From Epiperipatus broadwayi (taxonomy: Eukaryota > Onychophora > Udeonychophora > Euonychophora > Peripatidae), in contig JAQFVV010000027.1 of assembly GCA_028023455.1 (NCBI GenBank), positions 8,617,845-8,681,844 on the forward strand: 64,000 bases of DNA, given 5' to 3'. Numbering within the stretch: position 1 is the stretch's first letter; each line of letters opens with the position of its first letter. Below are positions 49,350-61,739 of this stretch, piece after piece. Both the position numbers and the translations under genes were made by a program. The notes below the pieces were generated by a model that worked only from the letters and a program-made list of their open reading frames with translations, did not search any database and was not told the DNA's origin.

Positions 49350-50300
49350 CAATTAAGAATCAGTAATAGGTAAAATCCCATGATTTTTACACAATTCAAG
49401 GTTTTTCATAAAAAAATAATTACATTCTAAACACCTTTTTGCTACCTCAAAACAAGTGATGTAAGATGCTATACGTTTCCTGTTCATATTTGTTTTGAAA
49501 TGCATTTTCAGAGTGGAAATGTAAATTTTTTGCTTTAAAATATATACAGTAAAAAAAAAAATCAAATAGTTTATTTTTCAGCAGTTCATGAGAAGTTCCA
49601 GCACCAAAAGTGACAGCTGGGCCAGAATCCAATCCATGGACCTCTTCAGCTGCAGAGTTTGCCAATTCGTCATTTCATTTAATCACATATGCCCTTACAC
49701 ATAGTATTTATACATCATATAAGTAAATCAAACCTCATAAAAGTTATGAAGAAATTTATGTTCTGGATAAAAAATTCTTGGACATGTTTTTATTTCTTAA
49801 CAGTGACTGCATTTCAAAAATTGTTGCCATATTTTTTCAGTTCTCATCTGTCTTGAAAATAAACTTTTAATGTAGAATAGAAAAGTTTTTCCTTTCAGAT
49901 TCAAAAATAAGTTGACACACATTATTTACATAGTGTCCAGATAAATTCAGTTTCTTCATAAAAAAATGTTGTGGGTGTTACGTTCCTTGACTTAATGTTT
50001 TTATTATTTTGTCAAGAGTGGTCTATATTTTCAATTCTTATTTGCTATGAAAATGAATTTTTAGGCTAGAAATGCAAAATTTTATTTACCATCTAGTATT
50101 GAGAATCGATATGCATTATTAGAAGCATTTATAAAAGCACAAGGATAAACATACTTTGACTTGATTTTTAAAACACTTTTTCATTGTTCAGTGCATTATA
50201 GAAATTGTAGTCTTTGTGAACATTTTTGAGATGCCATGATGTTCTCAAAAAAGAAGTTTTTGAATTTGTGTGTTTTTCAAAAAGTGTCCTACCTGTGGCA
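49350..50300 (-). pseudogene. decayed C2H2 zinc-finger array
   Basis: Minus-strand frames contain repeated finger-like pieces: FFMKKLNLSGH...NFSILH.KF at about 49965-49860, with a 27-28 residue period; STLKMHFKTNM.. then CLECNYFFMKNLELC at about 49515-49400; and SWHLKNVHKD near 50240-50210. At DNA level three related blocks occur at 49464-49520, 49826-49882 and 50021-50077. Two related TTCATAAAAAAAT blocks lie at 49407 and 49953. Many Cys/His ligands are gone and stops are frequent. I infer a dead zinc-finger gene or retrocopy; a transposon origin is possible. Confidence 0.4.
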
Positions 50301-52042
50301 TTAATTTCTTCACATACCACATTCTTCTAATCCAATACTAATCTTATGGCTATTGTATATTAATAATTTATTTTCAATGAAAGTTAAGTAATATGATTCA
50401 AAATAAGATGTATCATCGGCAAAGAGGAGGCTTAAACTAAACATTATAAAAAAAGAGGTAAACCAACACTAAAAACATGAACAACCAAATTTAAGTTGTG
50501 GATAAAAGCTATGACAGTTAATAAAATATGAAAGGAAGATGCCTAAATGCAAAGCTAATTGAAAATAGGTAAATCACTAGGGGCGAGGGGTGTATAAATA
50601 CTATAAGTTTAATGACAAGATTATGAGAGCAAAATTTAGATGTTTCAGACAAATATAAAAGTATAAAATAGAAATGATAAAACTTAGTAAAAGTAAACAC
50701 ATAAATAAAAAGAAATGGTGAACTTAAAAAGAGATAAAATACAAGTAGATCTTGGAGTGCGCGTGCAAGAGCATATTAAAGTTTAGCACAATTCTTTGAA
50801 GCAGCTCACTCATAAAAAAACAGGAACCAACATTGAGAATAATAATCACAATTATACAAAAATGCATAACATTTTGATAAAACTAATATATGCACAGTAT
50901 TTTAATTCCCCAAAACACTGCTAGATACATCTTTTAGTACATATATTTTAATTCTATATTGATCCGTTCATCGTAATATCAGTTTAATTGGCAAAACTTT
51001 GATCATTATTTTGTTTTAAATTAGTATGATTAAGTCTAATTGAAATTTTGTAGTTTTTTAAAACACAAACAGGCAATATTCCAAAGAAGTTTAGATAGCT
51101 TAAAGTGGATGAATATATTAACTAAAAAAATTAGAATGCTATAGAAGTTTTTCATTATATCTAGAATGATAAAGCATAATAGGGAGAGGAGCTATTGACC
51201 ACAGTATGGATGACTGTAGTCTAAAAGGTAAAATGAAGCACAAGTCCAAAAAACTTGTGATGGCATTTTAAAGGCATATAATAGCATTAAATACCAGGCT
51301 TCCAAATGATACATGACAATGAGATGTGAAGATAGAAAAGAACATTATACACCACATCTCAGAAACAAATTATCAAACTATTTCATTGATTGACACATGT
51401 CCTGGTTATAAATCTCTCAATAACTGCAAGAAATCAGAAATAATGGATCCTAATTTTTTTCTAGATTTTAGTAAAAAAAAAAAAAAAGGTCACATTTATA
51501 TTATTTATAAAGAATATTAAACCAAATCTTAATAAAAATGGGGGAGGGATAAAAACAATAATAGCATAAAAGAAAATAATAGTATAAGAGAAAAGGAAGT
51601 TTTTTTTTTGTGTGTGTGTGAAAGAAATATTAGTTATAAAAAGTTAATAGAAAGAGCTGTAGGATAGAATATGAAAGAATATAATAAGGTAAGAAGATTT
51701 TATATGGAATAATTAAGAAAGTAATATGAATGGAAATAAGTATTTTAGTTAGAATAAAAGATAAAGAAAGATTATATTGATAGTGATTAATTTTTTTTTT
51801 GAGTAGTGTAATTAAAATTACTTTATAATGTAAACGTTGTATGTATTAAAGTTATATGTATAGGTATATGTTATAGAGAAAGAAGATAAAAAAGATTTTA
51901 AAAGAATATAAAATAGGATGGTAAATATGGTATATGAATTGAAAAGGTTAGGAAATATTTTTTAAAAAATTTAAAAGTTTGATAAATTTTATATAATGTA
52001 TTTTAATAGTTGTATTTTTACATTTGTCCAAATTTTGTAGAT

Positions 52043-52100
52043 CTGATGAAGACTGCATGGTACAGTCGAAACTGTAATCAATAATAAAAGTTTTTTTGCT
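52043..52100 (+). ncRNA. hammerhead-core-like motif in a retroelement tail
   Basis: The order is CTGATGA (52043-52049), one unpaired A, a 5-bp stem GACTG/CAGTC (52051-52055 with 52063-52067) with a 7-nt loop, then GAAAC (52068-52072). CTGATGA, stem II and GAAA are the conserved core of hammerhead ribozymes, which are known from Penelope-like elements. Stem III and a cleavage-site triplet are not evident, so activity is doubtful. AATAATAAAAG follows, like a retroelement 3' end. Confidence 0.35.
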
Positions 52101-54205
52101 GAAAAGTGAAAGCGTGTAAGATTTTTGAAATTCAATATTTATAGAAAGACAAATAAAAAAACAACCAAGATGATGACATCTGTCACAATTCTAAATATAT
52201 ATAGAAAAATGATACTGAAAGAAGACAGAAAATTACAATAAAATTTGCAAGTTATGAAATATTGTCTATCCCAAAAAGATATCTATGAATCACTTGAATT
52301 TTTTTTTTTAAACCAATAAGTAATTTTAAAATTGAAAACAAACTGTGATTCTCTTACAGAACTATTCTTCATGTAAAGACTTCACATAGCAATCACTATT
52401 TAAAAAAAAAAAAGAAAGCAATTCGTTGTTACAGTGATCTTTAAAAAATATCAAAAATTTACTTAATACTGAAGTTCAAGCCAAGAAAAGAAATAAAAGT
52501 TATATTCACTATGCAATTGAAAAACAAAAAAAAAACTTCAATCACATACTGTAATAAACTGCACTATTGCATTATATAAACAATTCAGACATTATTGTCC
52601 AACTTTTTTTTTTTTTAAATCAAATCTTTATTTTTAAGCCAATATTTATTGAAACATATATTTTTGAAAAAATAATTCATCGTATGTGTCTCCCCCCACC
52701 CAAGATATTATTTTCATTTGGTCTTCAGTTTCAGTCTATAAAAGCCAATAATTTTAAAGATCATGTAAATAAGCTTTGGCTATCAAATATGTAACTCTAT
52801 GTATTTAAAAGTTGGTATTTATTTAGAAATGAAAAAATCTTTAAAAAACACTGCAATAATATTACTGATAAGTAGTATTTCATGTCCGCTGCCATGTAAG
52901 TTTTCATCAACAAAATATGCTTGCAAAAATAAAATATATTTAAAGTTATATATAAACATCGCATACTTATTAAAAAAAAAAAATGCTTTGCTGCCAATAT
53001 TGATGTGAAATAAAATAGCCAAAATGTGCTTACTATTGTGCAAGCAAAGAATATTTTTTTGTTGATGACTTATTGTACACACACACATATATAGTAATTT
53101 TTAAATTTTGTCATTGGTATGTACACAATACATATAAACATGTTTCCAAAACATTATATTTGTACATTATCATTAAATGAAAATACTTTGTTCCAAAGCT
53201 ATTTTTAAGTTGTAATTTTTTTCAGATTTCAATAACATTCCCCCTCCCCCCATCCAGTATACAAAAAAAAAAGTCCATTAGATCCTAAAAATCCAGTAAC
53301 TAGACCTAAGTTTAAAATTCTTTGCTGAAGAAAGGGTAGCAGAGAATTGGGTAATAAGCAGTATATCTATAAGTTATTTAAGCTCAACAATAGGTGACAA
53401 AGCTGAATTGGAATAGTTAGCGCTTTAAAATGCATACACTTATACCAGTATAAAATTTTTCTAATAGCTTAGAAAATAAAATAAACTTATCAATATTACA
53501 TTTATAAAAACAAATATAATAACTATAAATAGCAATATCAAATCAAATAATGAGGCCAAGTTAGAGGATCAATATTTCATTGTTAGCTAACTTGATGATT
53601 ACTTACAGGTGAGACTAACAAATATTTCCACTAGCCAAAAACTTATTTTCTTGTGTTTGACCCTATATGCCAACTGCATGAAAATTTAATTGAGAATTAT
53701 TAATTGCAAAATAAAGGTTCATATTTCTTTTATGCTGATCATATTTTCTATAATCATTTCCAGGATTAATTTTTAAACTTAATTATTCTATATAAATGGC
53801 AACAACAACAACATCATCAAAAAATCCTCAAGAATTATCTAGTTAGAATTTTAGAAAAAAATCTGATAAGCCTTGCCTTTGATATAAATTTTTGAATTAA
53901 CTGTGTTAAGTTAAAATATAAAAAAATAAAGAAAATAATGGTAGAACTGAAAAATTATTTTTATAAAGATTGCAGTCTATTAAAAGTAGACTTATTACAT
54001 TCCCTAAATATAATTTAGAAAGCATAAAAAATATACACTGAATAGAAAATATAACTTAACACCAGTAGATTAAAATGACCCCTTTTGCAAATATATAAAA
54101 ATAAACAGTTTTAAGCAAGGGAGATTAAGCGAAACTACAACTTTACCATAAAATCAATAAGAGAAAATATATAAAATTCATTTTACATATACTTATATTA
54201 TTGAA
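52101..54205. other. AT-rich spacer, no gene seen
   Basis: Homopolymer runs and short simple repeats only. Overlapping 66-89 codon open stretches on both strands near 52800-53090 lack splice signals and known motifs. Confidence 0.35.
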
Positions 54206-54211
54206 ATGAGA

Positions 54212-54272
54212 AACTTCATAGTATAGTGGTTAAAGCAAGTCTGCCATGACAGAACTCTGGTTATGAGTGATC
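54212..54272 (+). mobile_element. tRNA-like SINE head relic
   Basis: CATAGTATAGTGGTTAAAGC (54217-54236) matches a tRNA A-box region of the 'TAGTATAGTGGTTA' type. CTGGTTATGAGTGATC (54256-54271) stands where the B box would be and is diverged. A-to-B spacing is tRNA-like. No tail or duplication is clear. Confidence 0.5.
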
Positions 54273-54279
54273 AAATGAA

Positions 54280-57135
54280 GTTACAAATAGAATTTTTGTT
54301 TTAGGCAAAAAAAACTAATAACTAATCCAATAACAGTTGTAAATGAATATCTATATATAATTAGCTAAAAAGTAAGAGTTGATCTTATGGAATGTCTATG
54401 CACTGGTAATATATATATAATAGTGTGGGCATCATTACTACAAAGGAGGTTATTTCTAAGTTAATGGTTATCTTTACCTTAAATGATTACTAACAAAATT
54501 AGACAAATTAAACATGAAAAAATTCAGTATGTGAAAACAATTAATAAAATGAAAGAAGTTTTTACCAAAGACATACATAGAGGAAAAAAACTACAATAAA
54601 AACTATTTTAATAAACAAAGGAGAACCTTACGCAAAAAAGTGTTTCTAAGTGTTTATTGATGGTAAAAGCATTATCTTTAATACTAATTATATGCATTAC
54701 ATCTTTTACATGCTCTAATATAAAATTAGTAAATCAGCTTTATACAAGATTCTATTAATTCTGATTAAAAATTAATAATTGGTCTTGATACAAAACATTC
54801 TTTTAAAATCCATTCCAAGCTTTGAAATGTTATAATTTACAATTTAGAGGTTGATTATTAAGCATTAGGTGCAATTCAATTGGTCTATTCTACTCCAGAC
54901 ATCTAATGTAACTTTTGAGTAATTAATATTGAAAATAAGCTGGCAAAGTAAAGGGATGCTTAATTTTACCAATTAGTTAAGTAGAGGGTAAGTAAGACCA
55001 TAACTAAGGTAAGATTCATCTCTTTAGTATCATTTATATATATATAAATGATTATTTTATATAATACTTAAATCAAATGCTGAGATATATATATATTTAA
55101 AAAGGATTTAGTTCCTATATTTGCATACAGTGTATTTGTGGTTTTTAAAAACAAAACACAGTGAAGACAGTCAATTTCAAATAAAGTGAATGAAATCTCT
55201 ATACATAAAAAGATCCTATGACCCTTACATTATATAATATCTAATTTTGCATTGTGTATGATTGTCAGCTTACTAAAAGACATTTCAATGCACTGATTCA
55301 TAAATTTTTTTAAATATATAAACAAAAATAGTAAAAAGTAGGAAAAAAAAATATTTTTTTTACTGCAATGCTGACATCTGCAATTAAAATATCAGCTCAG
55401 AACAAAAAAAAAAAAACGAGCATTTTATAAAAATTCAAATCTCAAATCAAATTCATCAACTATTGGATACTGTAGCACATATTGATGAAGCCAGTAACCA
55501 GAAAGTCAGATATATATATTTTAAAGAATGTGGCTGCTGACTATTTCCCCCAAAATACTTTTTTTAAAAATATTAGTTTGAAATATATGTATATATTGTA
55601 ATGGAAAGCACCCTATTAAACAATGGGTAATGAATTCAGTTAACAATTAAATAATAAAAAAAAAGGATTTTGGCAATTAAATTTTCATCTAGAGGAATTT
55701 AAAGACAGCTAACGGGCGACCATGTACATGGTGGAGTGGCTGAATACAATTAATTTTTAATTGACAAGAAACTTCTAATCACAGGTAACAATAAATTAAG
55801 CTTACATAAAAACAAGTTTTTATGCAGATCCAATTATATTTCCTGATTGATACCCCCTCTCTATCTAATAAGCTATTACATTAACAAATAAAGTCAGCTT
55901 GGTTCAGATGAAAAATAATAAACAATAAAAAATCTATTTACATATTTACAATTAAATAATGTATGACGATCACGCAAGAGAGAAAAAAAAAATCTCTGTA
56001 ACTTACAATATCTTTAACTATAGAAAGTTCAGTTGATTTACTTTGATGTCTTTGTGAGCTCACATTTACATCCATAAACGTGAGAACATAATCATGAATC
56101 ATTGAATTTTAATGTTTTCTGGCAATATAAGATTTTAACTTCTATTGGTTCTTTCAGAGGTACTTTTCTTATAGGAGTTTCCATTATAGTTTTTTTCTAA
56201 GCATTTAAAATAAGTAGATTTACATGTTAATTATAGAAATGTTTCCATGGGATAATAATTTTAGATGACTAGTTTTTTCATTCTTTCTTTAGCAATCAAT
56301 AATGAACAGATAGGCAGAATCAAAATTAAATTTTGAGACATACTGTTTGTCTATAGCTCTATATTCAGCTACACTACTGGAAAGGTCAGGAAAAGCACCC
56401 TGGAAGATTTTCTACTCCATAAAATGCATGATATAGCTTAAATTTTTTTTACAAAATTTCATTGACTTCTTAACAGTAAAAGATATCATGGTAAAGTGTG
56501 CTACAATTCTTTTCCCGGTTTCTTGAAAAGCACGCATTCCGAAAGCTTCTACTGACTACCATAACAACATTTTTGTTTTAAAAAGGAAAAAAAAAATCTT
56601 TGTTTTTAAAAGAATAAATAACACATTTTATCTTTACATTTATTTTCTTTTGAACAGTTTAAAACCAATTTAAAATTTATTCTATATGCTTAATACTTTG
56701 TTATACATATTAATGAAAAATAATCTCATTAAAGCAATGCTTGTAAACTCAGACATGAGGGTTACATATGCCCTCCTCCATTTAGGAATAAAATAGTCGA
56801 TTTCGCCATAAATATTGCTTGATTTTATTCCTACATAAAAGACTTTTTTTTTCTTCAATTTTACAATAATATTACACTTAGCCATACTCTTTAGAAGCGG
56901 ATTTACAAGCTGGTATAAACACAACACCAGTACATTGGCATTCATATATATAAAAAAAACTGTTTCATTAATTCAATAAAAATTATTGTTAGACCTGATC
57001 ACCGACCTGCAATGTTAAGATGAACGAAGAAATCTCCCATTGACAATGAGTGAATCATGCAATATGAATACCAAGAGAGCTATCTCAAAAACAAGTATTA
57101 TATCAACAAAACCATATAACAAACAATGCATTCAA
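54280..57135. other. AT-rich spacer, no gene seen
   Basis: No coding block or RNA gene recognised. A small palindrome CCATGTACATGG at 55719-55730 is the only local structure noted. Confidence 0.35.
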
Positions 57136-57139
57136 ATAA

Positions 57140-57300
57140 AGCTTGCTCTACTACCAGACTTAAATAAAAAAAAAGACTGATAAATATCAAAATATGTCTG
57201 GCTCACTTTTTGAGATTTAAGAGACTGACAAGTATACTACTATGCCTAGCTCTCTTTTGAGGCTTAAGAGGCTGATAAATATAAAAATAATATGGTTGGG
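57140..57300. repeat. 48-nt tandem repeat, about three units
   Basis: Units start with GACTGATAAATAT (57175), GACTGACAAGTAT (57223) and GCTGATAAATAT (57271), a 48-nt period. Each contains a GGCTCACTTTTTGAG- or AGCTCTCTTTTGAGG-like segment. A more diverged partial unit precedes them. Copies differ by several substitutions, so the array is old. Confidence 0.8.
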
Positions 57301-57939
57301 AACAATGCTGAGATAAGAACTCTGAAGCATCAAATAAACATAACAATCTCAAAACAATGAAATACTCTCCATTCATCACCAAGATAGAAACCAACATGAT
57401 CAACCATTAATTAAACTCATAAAATTAATTTTGCTTTCTAACTATATAGTGTTTTCCTAAGCACACGCTTAATTAACAATGCAAAGAATAGTGATATCAT
57501 TTAAATTCTGAGTCTTTGTTGGAAAGTAGAGTATGAAATTTGCATATTAACCTGGTTTAAATGACACAAATAATTCTGAAACTTTTATTAAACATTTAGA
57601 GTAGCAAGGCAGTACTTATATTTTTTTTTTGTTTGTTTTACAACCTTTCAATATTGAAAGGAACATCATTATTGTTTAGTTCATTAGCCATATCTGTTTT
57701 AGCATTTGAACAGTGCTATTCGTTTTTTTTTTAAATCAATTGTTTTTTCTGATGCTGTAGTATCTACTTTTGTACTGTGTACCTTATAAATTATTTGTCG
57801 ATTATCCTCTATTAAATACTCATTAACAAATCCAGAGTCATCAACTTAGAGGCATCCTTATACATAGGATAACATTTCAACAACCCCCCCCCTGCAAAAT
57901 ATCTTTTTCTTTCTTCAATTTTTGCTTTATCATTATTCT

Positions 57940-58450
57940 CTTTTTTGATAGCTGTATCAATGGTATGATTTGCTTTCTTTTCGCATAGTTACTCATGAAA
58001 ATTGACCTTCGAGTCTTCCTTCATACAATGGTTTTTTGTATCTTGGCAGTTAACTGGGGTTTGGATCCTCTTTTAAATGGCTTTTTGTGCTGGGGTTTAA
58101 ATCCCCTTTCTTACTCACCTTCATTTGCAGGTTTGCTGTTATCAAACACAATGAATAATTCAACTACCTGTTCTACAGTTTTTGGGTGCCTACTAGCATC
58201 TGCTCAATATGATTAGAAGAACTGCATCTTACTATACATATCATCTGGCTTTCAGATAAAAGATTGGCAGTCAAGGCGTAAGTTGGCTACTCAGCATCGC
58301 AGACCAACACTTCTCTTGGCCAATATGGTGTTTGATATCTTCCTGACAATTGACACACCAGTAGGAATTTAGCAGTCTGCTTAAACTGATCAAAATTTAC
58401 AGGTTTGCCAAACAACAACTCCCACCATGCCTGAGATGCACTTTGAAGAT
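57940..58450 (-). pseudogene. possible retroelement Gag/ORF1 relic
   Basis: The minus strand is richer in G+C than its surroundings and has moderately long open pieces, e.g. a block beginning GKPVNFDQFKQTAKFLLVCQ near 58405-58340 and a Lys/Pro-rich stretch RGFKPQHKKPFKRGSKPQL at about 58115-58055. The second resembles the basic tail of a Gag or LINE ORF1 protein. No zinc knuckle is preserved. Assignment is a guess. Confidence 0.25.
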
Positions 58451-58832
58451 GGCAACAAGCATACCAATTTTAGTCTCTTCAGTCAATTTATTTAAACTAA
58501 AATATATTTCAAATTATTATATACTCAATTGGAGCTTGATCTGCAATGCCTGAAAAAAAGTAATTTTTAAAAATTGATTGACAATACTGGTATTAGAATT
58601 ATATATATTTTATTTTAAGTAATATTCTTTATTAAAAAAACACAAAGGATATTTACATAATAACAAAAGATATGTTTAGTTTGATTAACACAATTTCTTC
58701 AAAACTGTCACAATTCCCAATGCATTGATCTCTTTACCTAATACATCTTGTTAATTCACTTACTAATCAGTGATTACTATGGTGTCTTACTTTCATTTAC
58801 TAATTCATTCATAGACTGCAAAAAATGTTTAA

Positions 58833-60790
58833 CTACCAAATTTCACATGTGGACGAAGCAGTTCCTCCCCATACCAATTCTATAATATTCTTGGGCCAAT
58901 ATTTTGAGCATACATTAAAGTAATCATCACAATTTCTATCTAGCTTTCTCAGCCAATTGAATTTTTTATTATCAAAAACTAATGAGCATCTTATTGTCCA
59001 TATTGTTTTCAATGAATGAATAATTACCAACTGATATTTTAGATTTATTCTTGGCATGTAAAAGACTTTCGATCCCAAATCCCCATATGCATGGCAGTCC
59101 TGAAGCAAGTGCATATATGTTTCACTGCTCTTCTTACAAAAAATACACACTTATTGGTGCAGGCTGTTGACAATTATTGCCACAACCCGGAAAACCTGCT
59201 GGGAGGGTACCTGGTCAAAGTCTTGGCACCATTCCTGCTCTGGTCAGCTGCTGTGCCCCCTTGATAAGTTGGTTTTGGGCAGTGCAGATCTGTGCTCGCT
59301 ACATGTTAGTTTTTCTTAGTTGGCTTTCCAATTCTAGGCAGGTAGACCGAATGTGGTCCCTGCACATTTGGACTATTAATTGGGAGACAGAGGTATCTAG
59401 AATGGTCTTGATATGGCTTGGCTGTGGGTCAAGAATTTATTATTTAATGGACTTGAGCCTTGGGCCTGGCTGCCTGTTGTGGTGGTTGGCGCAATGCTGG
59501 ACTTGTCCACCTATTCAGCTGAAGCATTTGGGTCTTCGCTTCGGGGCCTCAGGGGTGGAATCATTGGGTGATGGATAGCTTCTCAGCAGCTGGGCCATGT
59601 AGATCCATGTATAGATACTCATGTTCAGATACACATTAATCAACATTATAGCATTGTTATGAAGCATATGTACTTTATATAATCAATAATTGTTTTACCT
59701 TGTTTGTCACATTGAACATTTTGTAATTCTCAATGGGTAAGTGTATCCAAAATTTTTGTAATCCTTTTACTAATAAAGGTTACTTTTGAAAGTAAAAAAA
59801 ATACGCACTTCATTCAAACCCATTCACAGTCTTTTATTAATATAGGAAGTAGTAGGCAAAATTCCACTGATCAACTTAAAAATAAATTTCATGGATGTCT
59901 GGGGTGTATATATCGAGTGGAATTCTTTAAGAACATTTTTCATTGAGCACCCTAACCAAGAATTTTCATTGTGATAAACTTTTCTTGTTAAATCTTTATA
60001 TTTTATTCCATCAAGGCTTTGGGCATTAAGATCATCTTGTGAGTCTGTGTATGTTATAAACATGTTGGCAAAATGATATCTTCCCTCAGCCCCCATTTCA
60101 TTATAAATTCTTATATCACCCATTGGGGGACTAAAGGACTGATCTTTTCATTATATTCAAATAAGCCCTGGCAGTAATAAACTTAACATAAGCTTTTGGG
60201 TCAATTAAATTAAGTCTACCTTTATCTATTGGTAGCTGTAATAAATATCTGTGTACACATCCTTACTAATATCTGGTTGACTATTTTCATGAGTACTCAA
60301 TTTTTCTATAGCCAAGCCTGCCTTAGATGAGAATTTTCTTTTCTTTGAAATCTAATTCTATTTTGGCTAATCTCCTGTTATATCATTCTGCACTTTAATT
60401 TGACTCTCACCCTTTATCTGAAAATTTTCAATCGCTTGAGTTAAGTAGTAGATTTCTACCTTTGCTTGCGTCAGCCCGTTTGTTCAAATTTCTTATCCTG
60501 ATCATATTTATTTACTTGAACTTCAAGACTTACTTTATCAATTTCACTTTCTAACTCTATAAAAAGATTTTACAACCTGCCTATTATTTACTCAGTTAAT
60601 TCTTCTATCTGTTGTTTGTTTTCCTTTGTCTGACTCTGTCCTCTTTAGTCTCTGTATTTTGTTTTTTAAACATGCTTTCCATATTATCTTTAATTTCTTT
60701 ATTTTGTGTTTTAAGATCTTCATTTTGTTTTTCAAATTTTCTATTCAATTCTGTGAACATGCTCATGTTTTTAAACTCACTATCCTGAGT
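58833..60790 (-). mobile_element. decayed L1/Tx1-like LINE, interrupted by a retrocopy
   Basis: On the minus strand, a coiled-coil stretch (FEKQNEDLKTQNKEIKDNM at about 60750-60690) lies upstream of LPIDKGRLNLIDPKAY (about 60235-60185). Then FIFKLISGILPTTSYINKRL is at 59885-59824, and finally IFCKKSSETYMHLLQDC at 59145-59095. The last is the C-terminal CCHC-like motif of LINE ORF2. INKRL and IFCKK are parts of one frame split by the inserted segment 59153-59795. RT and endonuclease are lost or unrecognisable; stops are frequent. Confidence 0.65.
59153..59795 (+). mobile_element. polyadenylated retrocopy inserted in the LINE relic
   Basis: AAAAAATACACACTT (59138-59152) and AAAAAATACGCACTT (59796-59810) flank the segment as a 15-nt target duplication with one mismatch. 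Removing it rejoins the LINE reading frame. The insert ends AATAAA (59772-59777), about 20 nt before an A run, as in a reverse-transcribed mRNA. Its first 430 nt are much richer in G+C than anything nearby and contain a 133-codon open stretch (59177-59578) rich in Trp, Leu, Gly and Cys that I do not recognise. It could be a processed pseudogene fragment or an unfamiliar non-autonomous retroposon. Confidence 0.75.
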
Positions 60791-61464
60791 TCAATGTAAA
60801 GTATTTATATTTGTTGTATAAATCATAATTTAGTGAGAATGTTTGCTACACTTAATTTCATTGTCTATTTTTTAATTTTGTAATTAGCAAAATATATACA
60901 AAAATATTTTTAATGTCATAATTCAAGATTTTATAAATCTTAAAAAAATTTATCTAAAAATAATTTTTGATATTTATTTTGCATAAACATTGTGCTGAAA
61001 TTAAAGTATGATCTTTCTATAATTAAAATATATTCTATTACTACTATCATTATGTTTATATATGTTAAGTGCATAAGAGATGGAATGTAGCTACTCTTTG
61101 AAAGTTTTTAATTTCATTATCATTTCTTCAGTCTTAGCAAAGTTCAGAACAATTTAAATAATTGTTTACAATATAATTTCCTATACCCTCTAGTAGGTAT
61201 ACAATATTTTTCAACACACCATTTATAAATAATATAGTTTTTTGTTTACAAACTAAAGATTTTAGTATAAACAAAATTTTAAAATAATAACACAATTATG
61301 AATAATATATCAAGAGCACATTTACGTATATATTTAATGTGCGTGTGATCACTTAATCATTCACAAAGAAAACAAAAAAGAAATAAAAATTTACAGTTTA
61401 TAGTGTATAATGACTAATTTTTTTAATACTACAATGGAAATCAAAATATCAGATCCAATTAACT

Positions 61465-61570
61465 TTCTGTAGCCATTGATGCATCAGACAAATCAAGTTT
61501 CATCGCAATTAGACATTACTTTGGATATCTTTATTTTTTCCAATATTTTTTAATTAAATTAAGCATTGTT
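61465..61570 (+). pseudogene. possible hAT transposase scrap
   Basis: One + frame reads LSVAIDASDKSSFIAIRHYF, similar to the catalytic-core region of hAT transposases (a D-A-S-N-K block followed by a hydrophobic segment and R-Y-F). It runs out into low-complexity sequence. No ends were found. Short length makes chance similarity possible. Confidence 0.3.
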
Positions 61571-61739
61571 TTGGATATCTTTTTTTTTCATTCAATATTT
61601 TTAAATCTACAGAAACATAGTAGCTATTGCTTATTGCAGACATGGCCTCTCCCATTACTTTGATATTTCTTAAATCCATATTAACACCAGATTCTATACA
61701 GTCATTCCTACTTGCAGCGTGTGGTGAGTTATCCATTTA

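Noticed and set aside
49280-49385. tRNA-like A and B boxes (CTCAGCGGTTAAC and GGTAAAATCCC)
   Set aside because: Matches are weak, no acceptor stem pairs, and they overlap the zinc-finger-like relic.
50400-50445. Minus-strand SLLFADDT as an RT catalytic box
   Set aside because: No neighbouring RT motifs in any frame. The adjacent sequence looks zinc-finger-like, so the match is probably chance.
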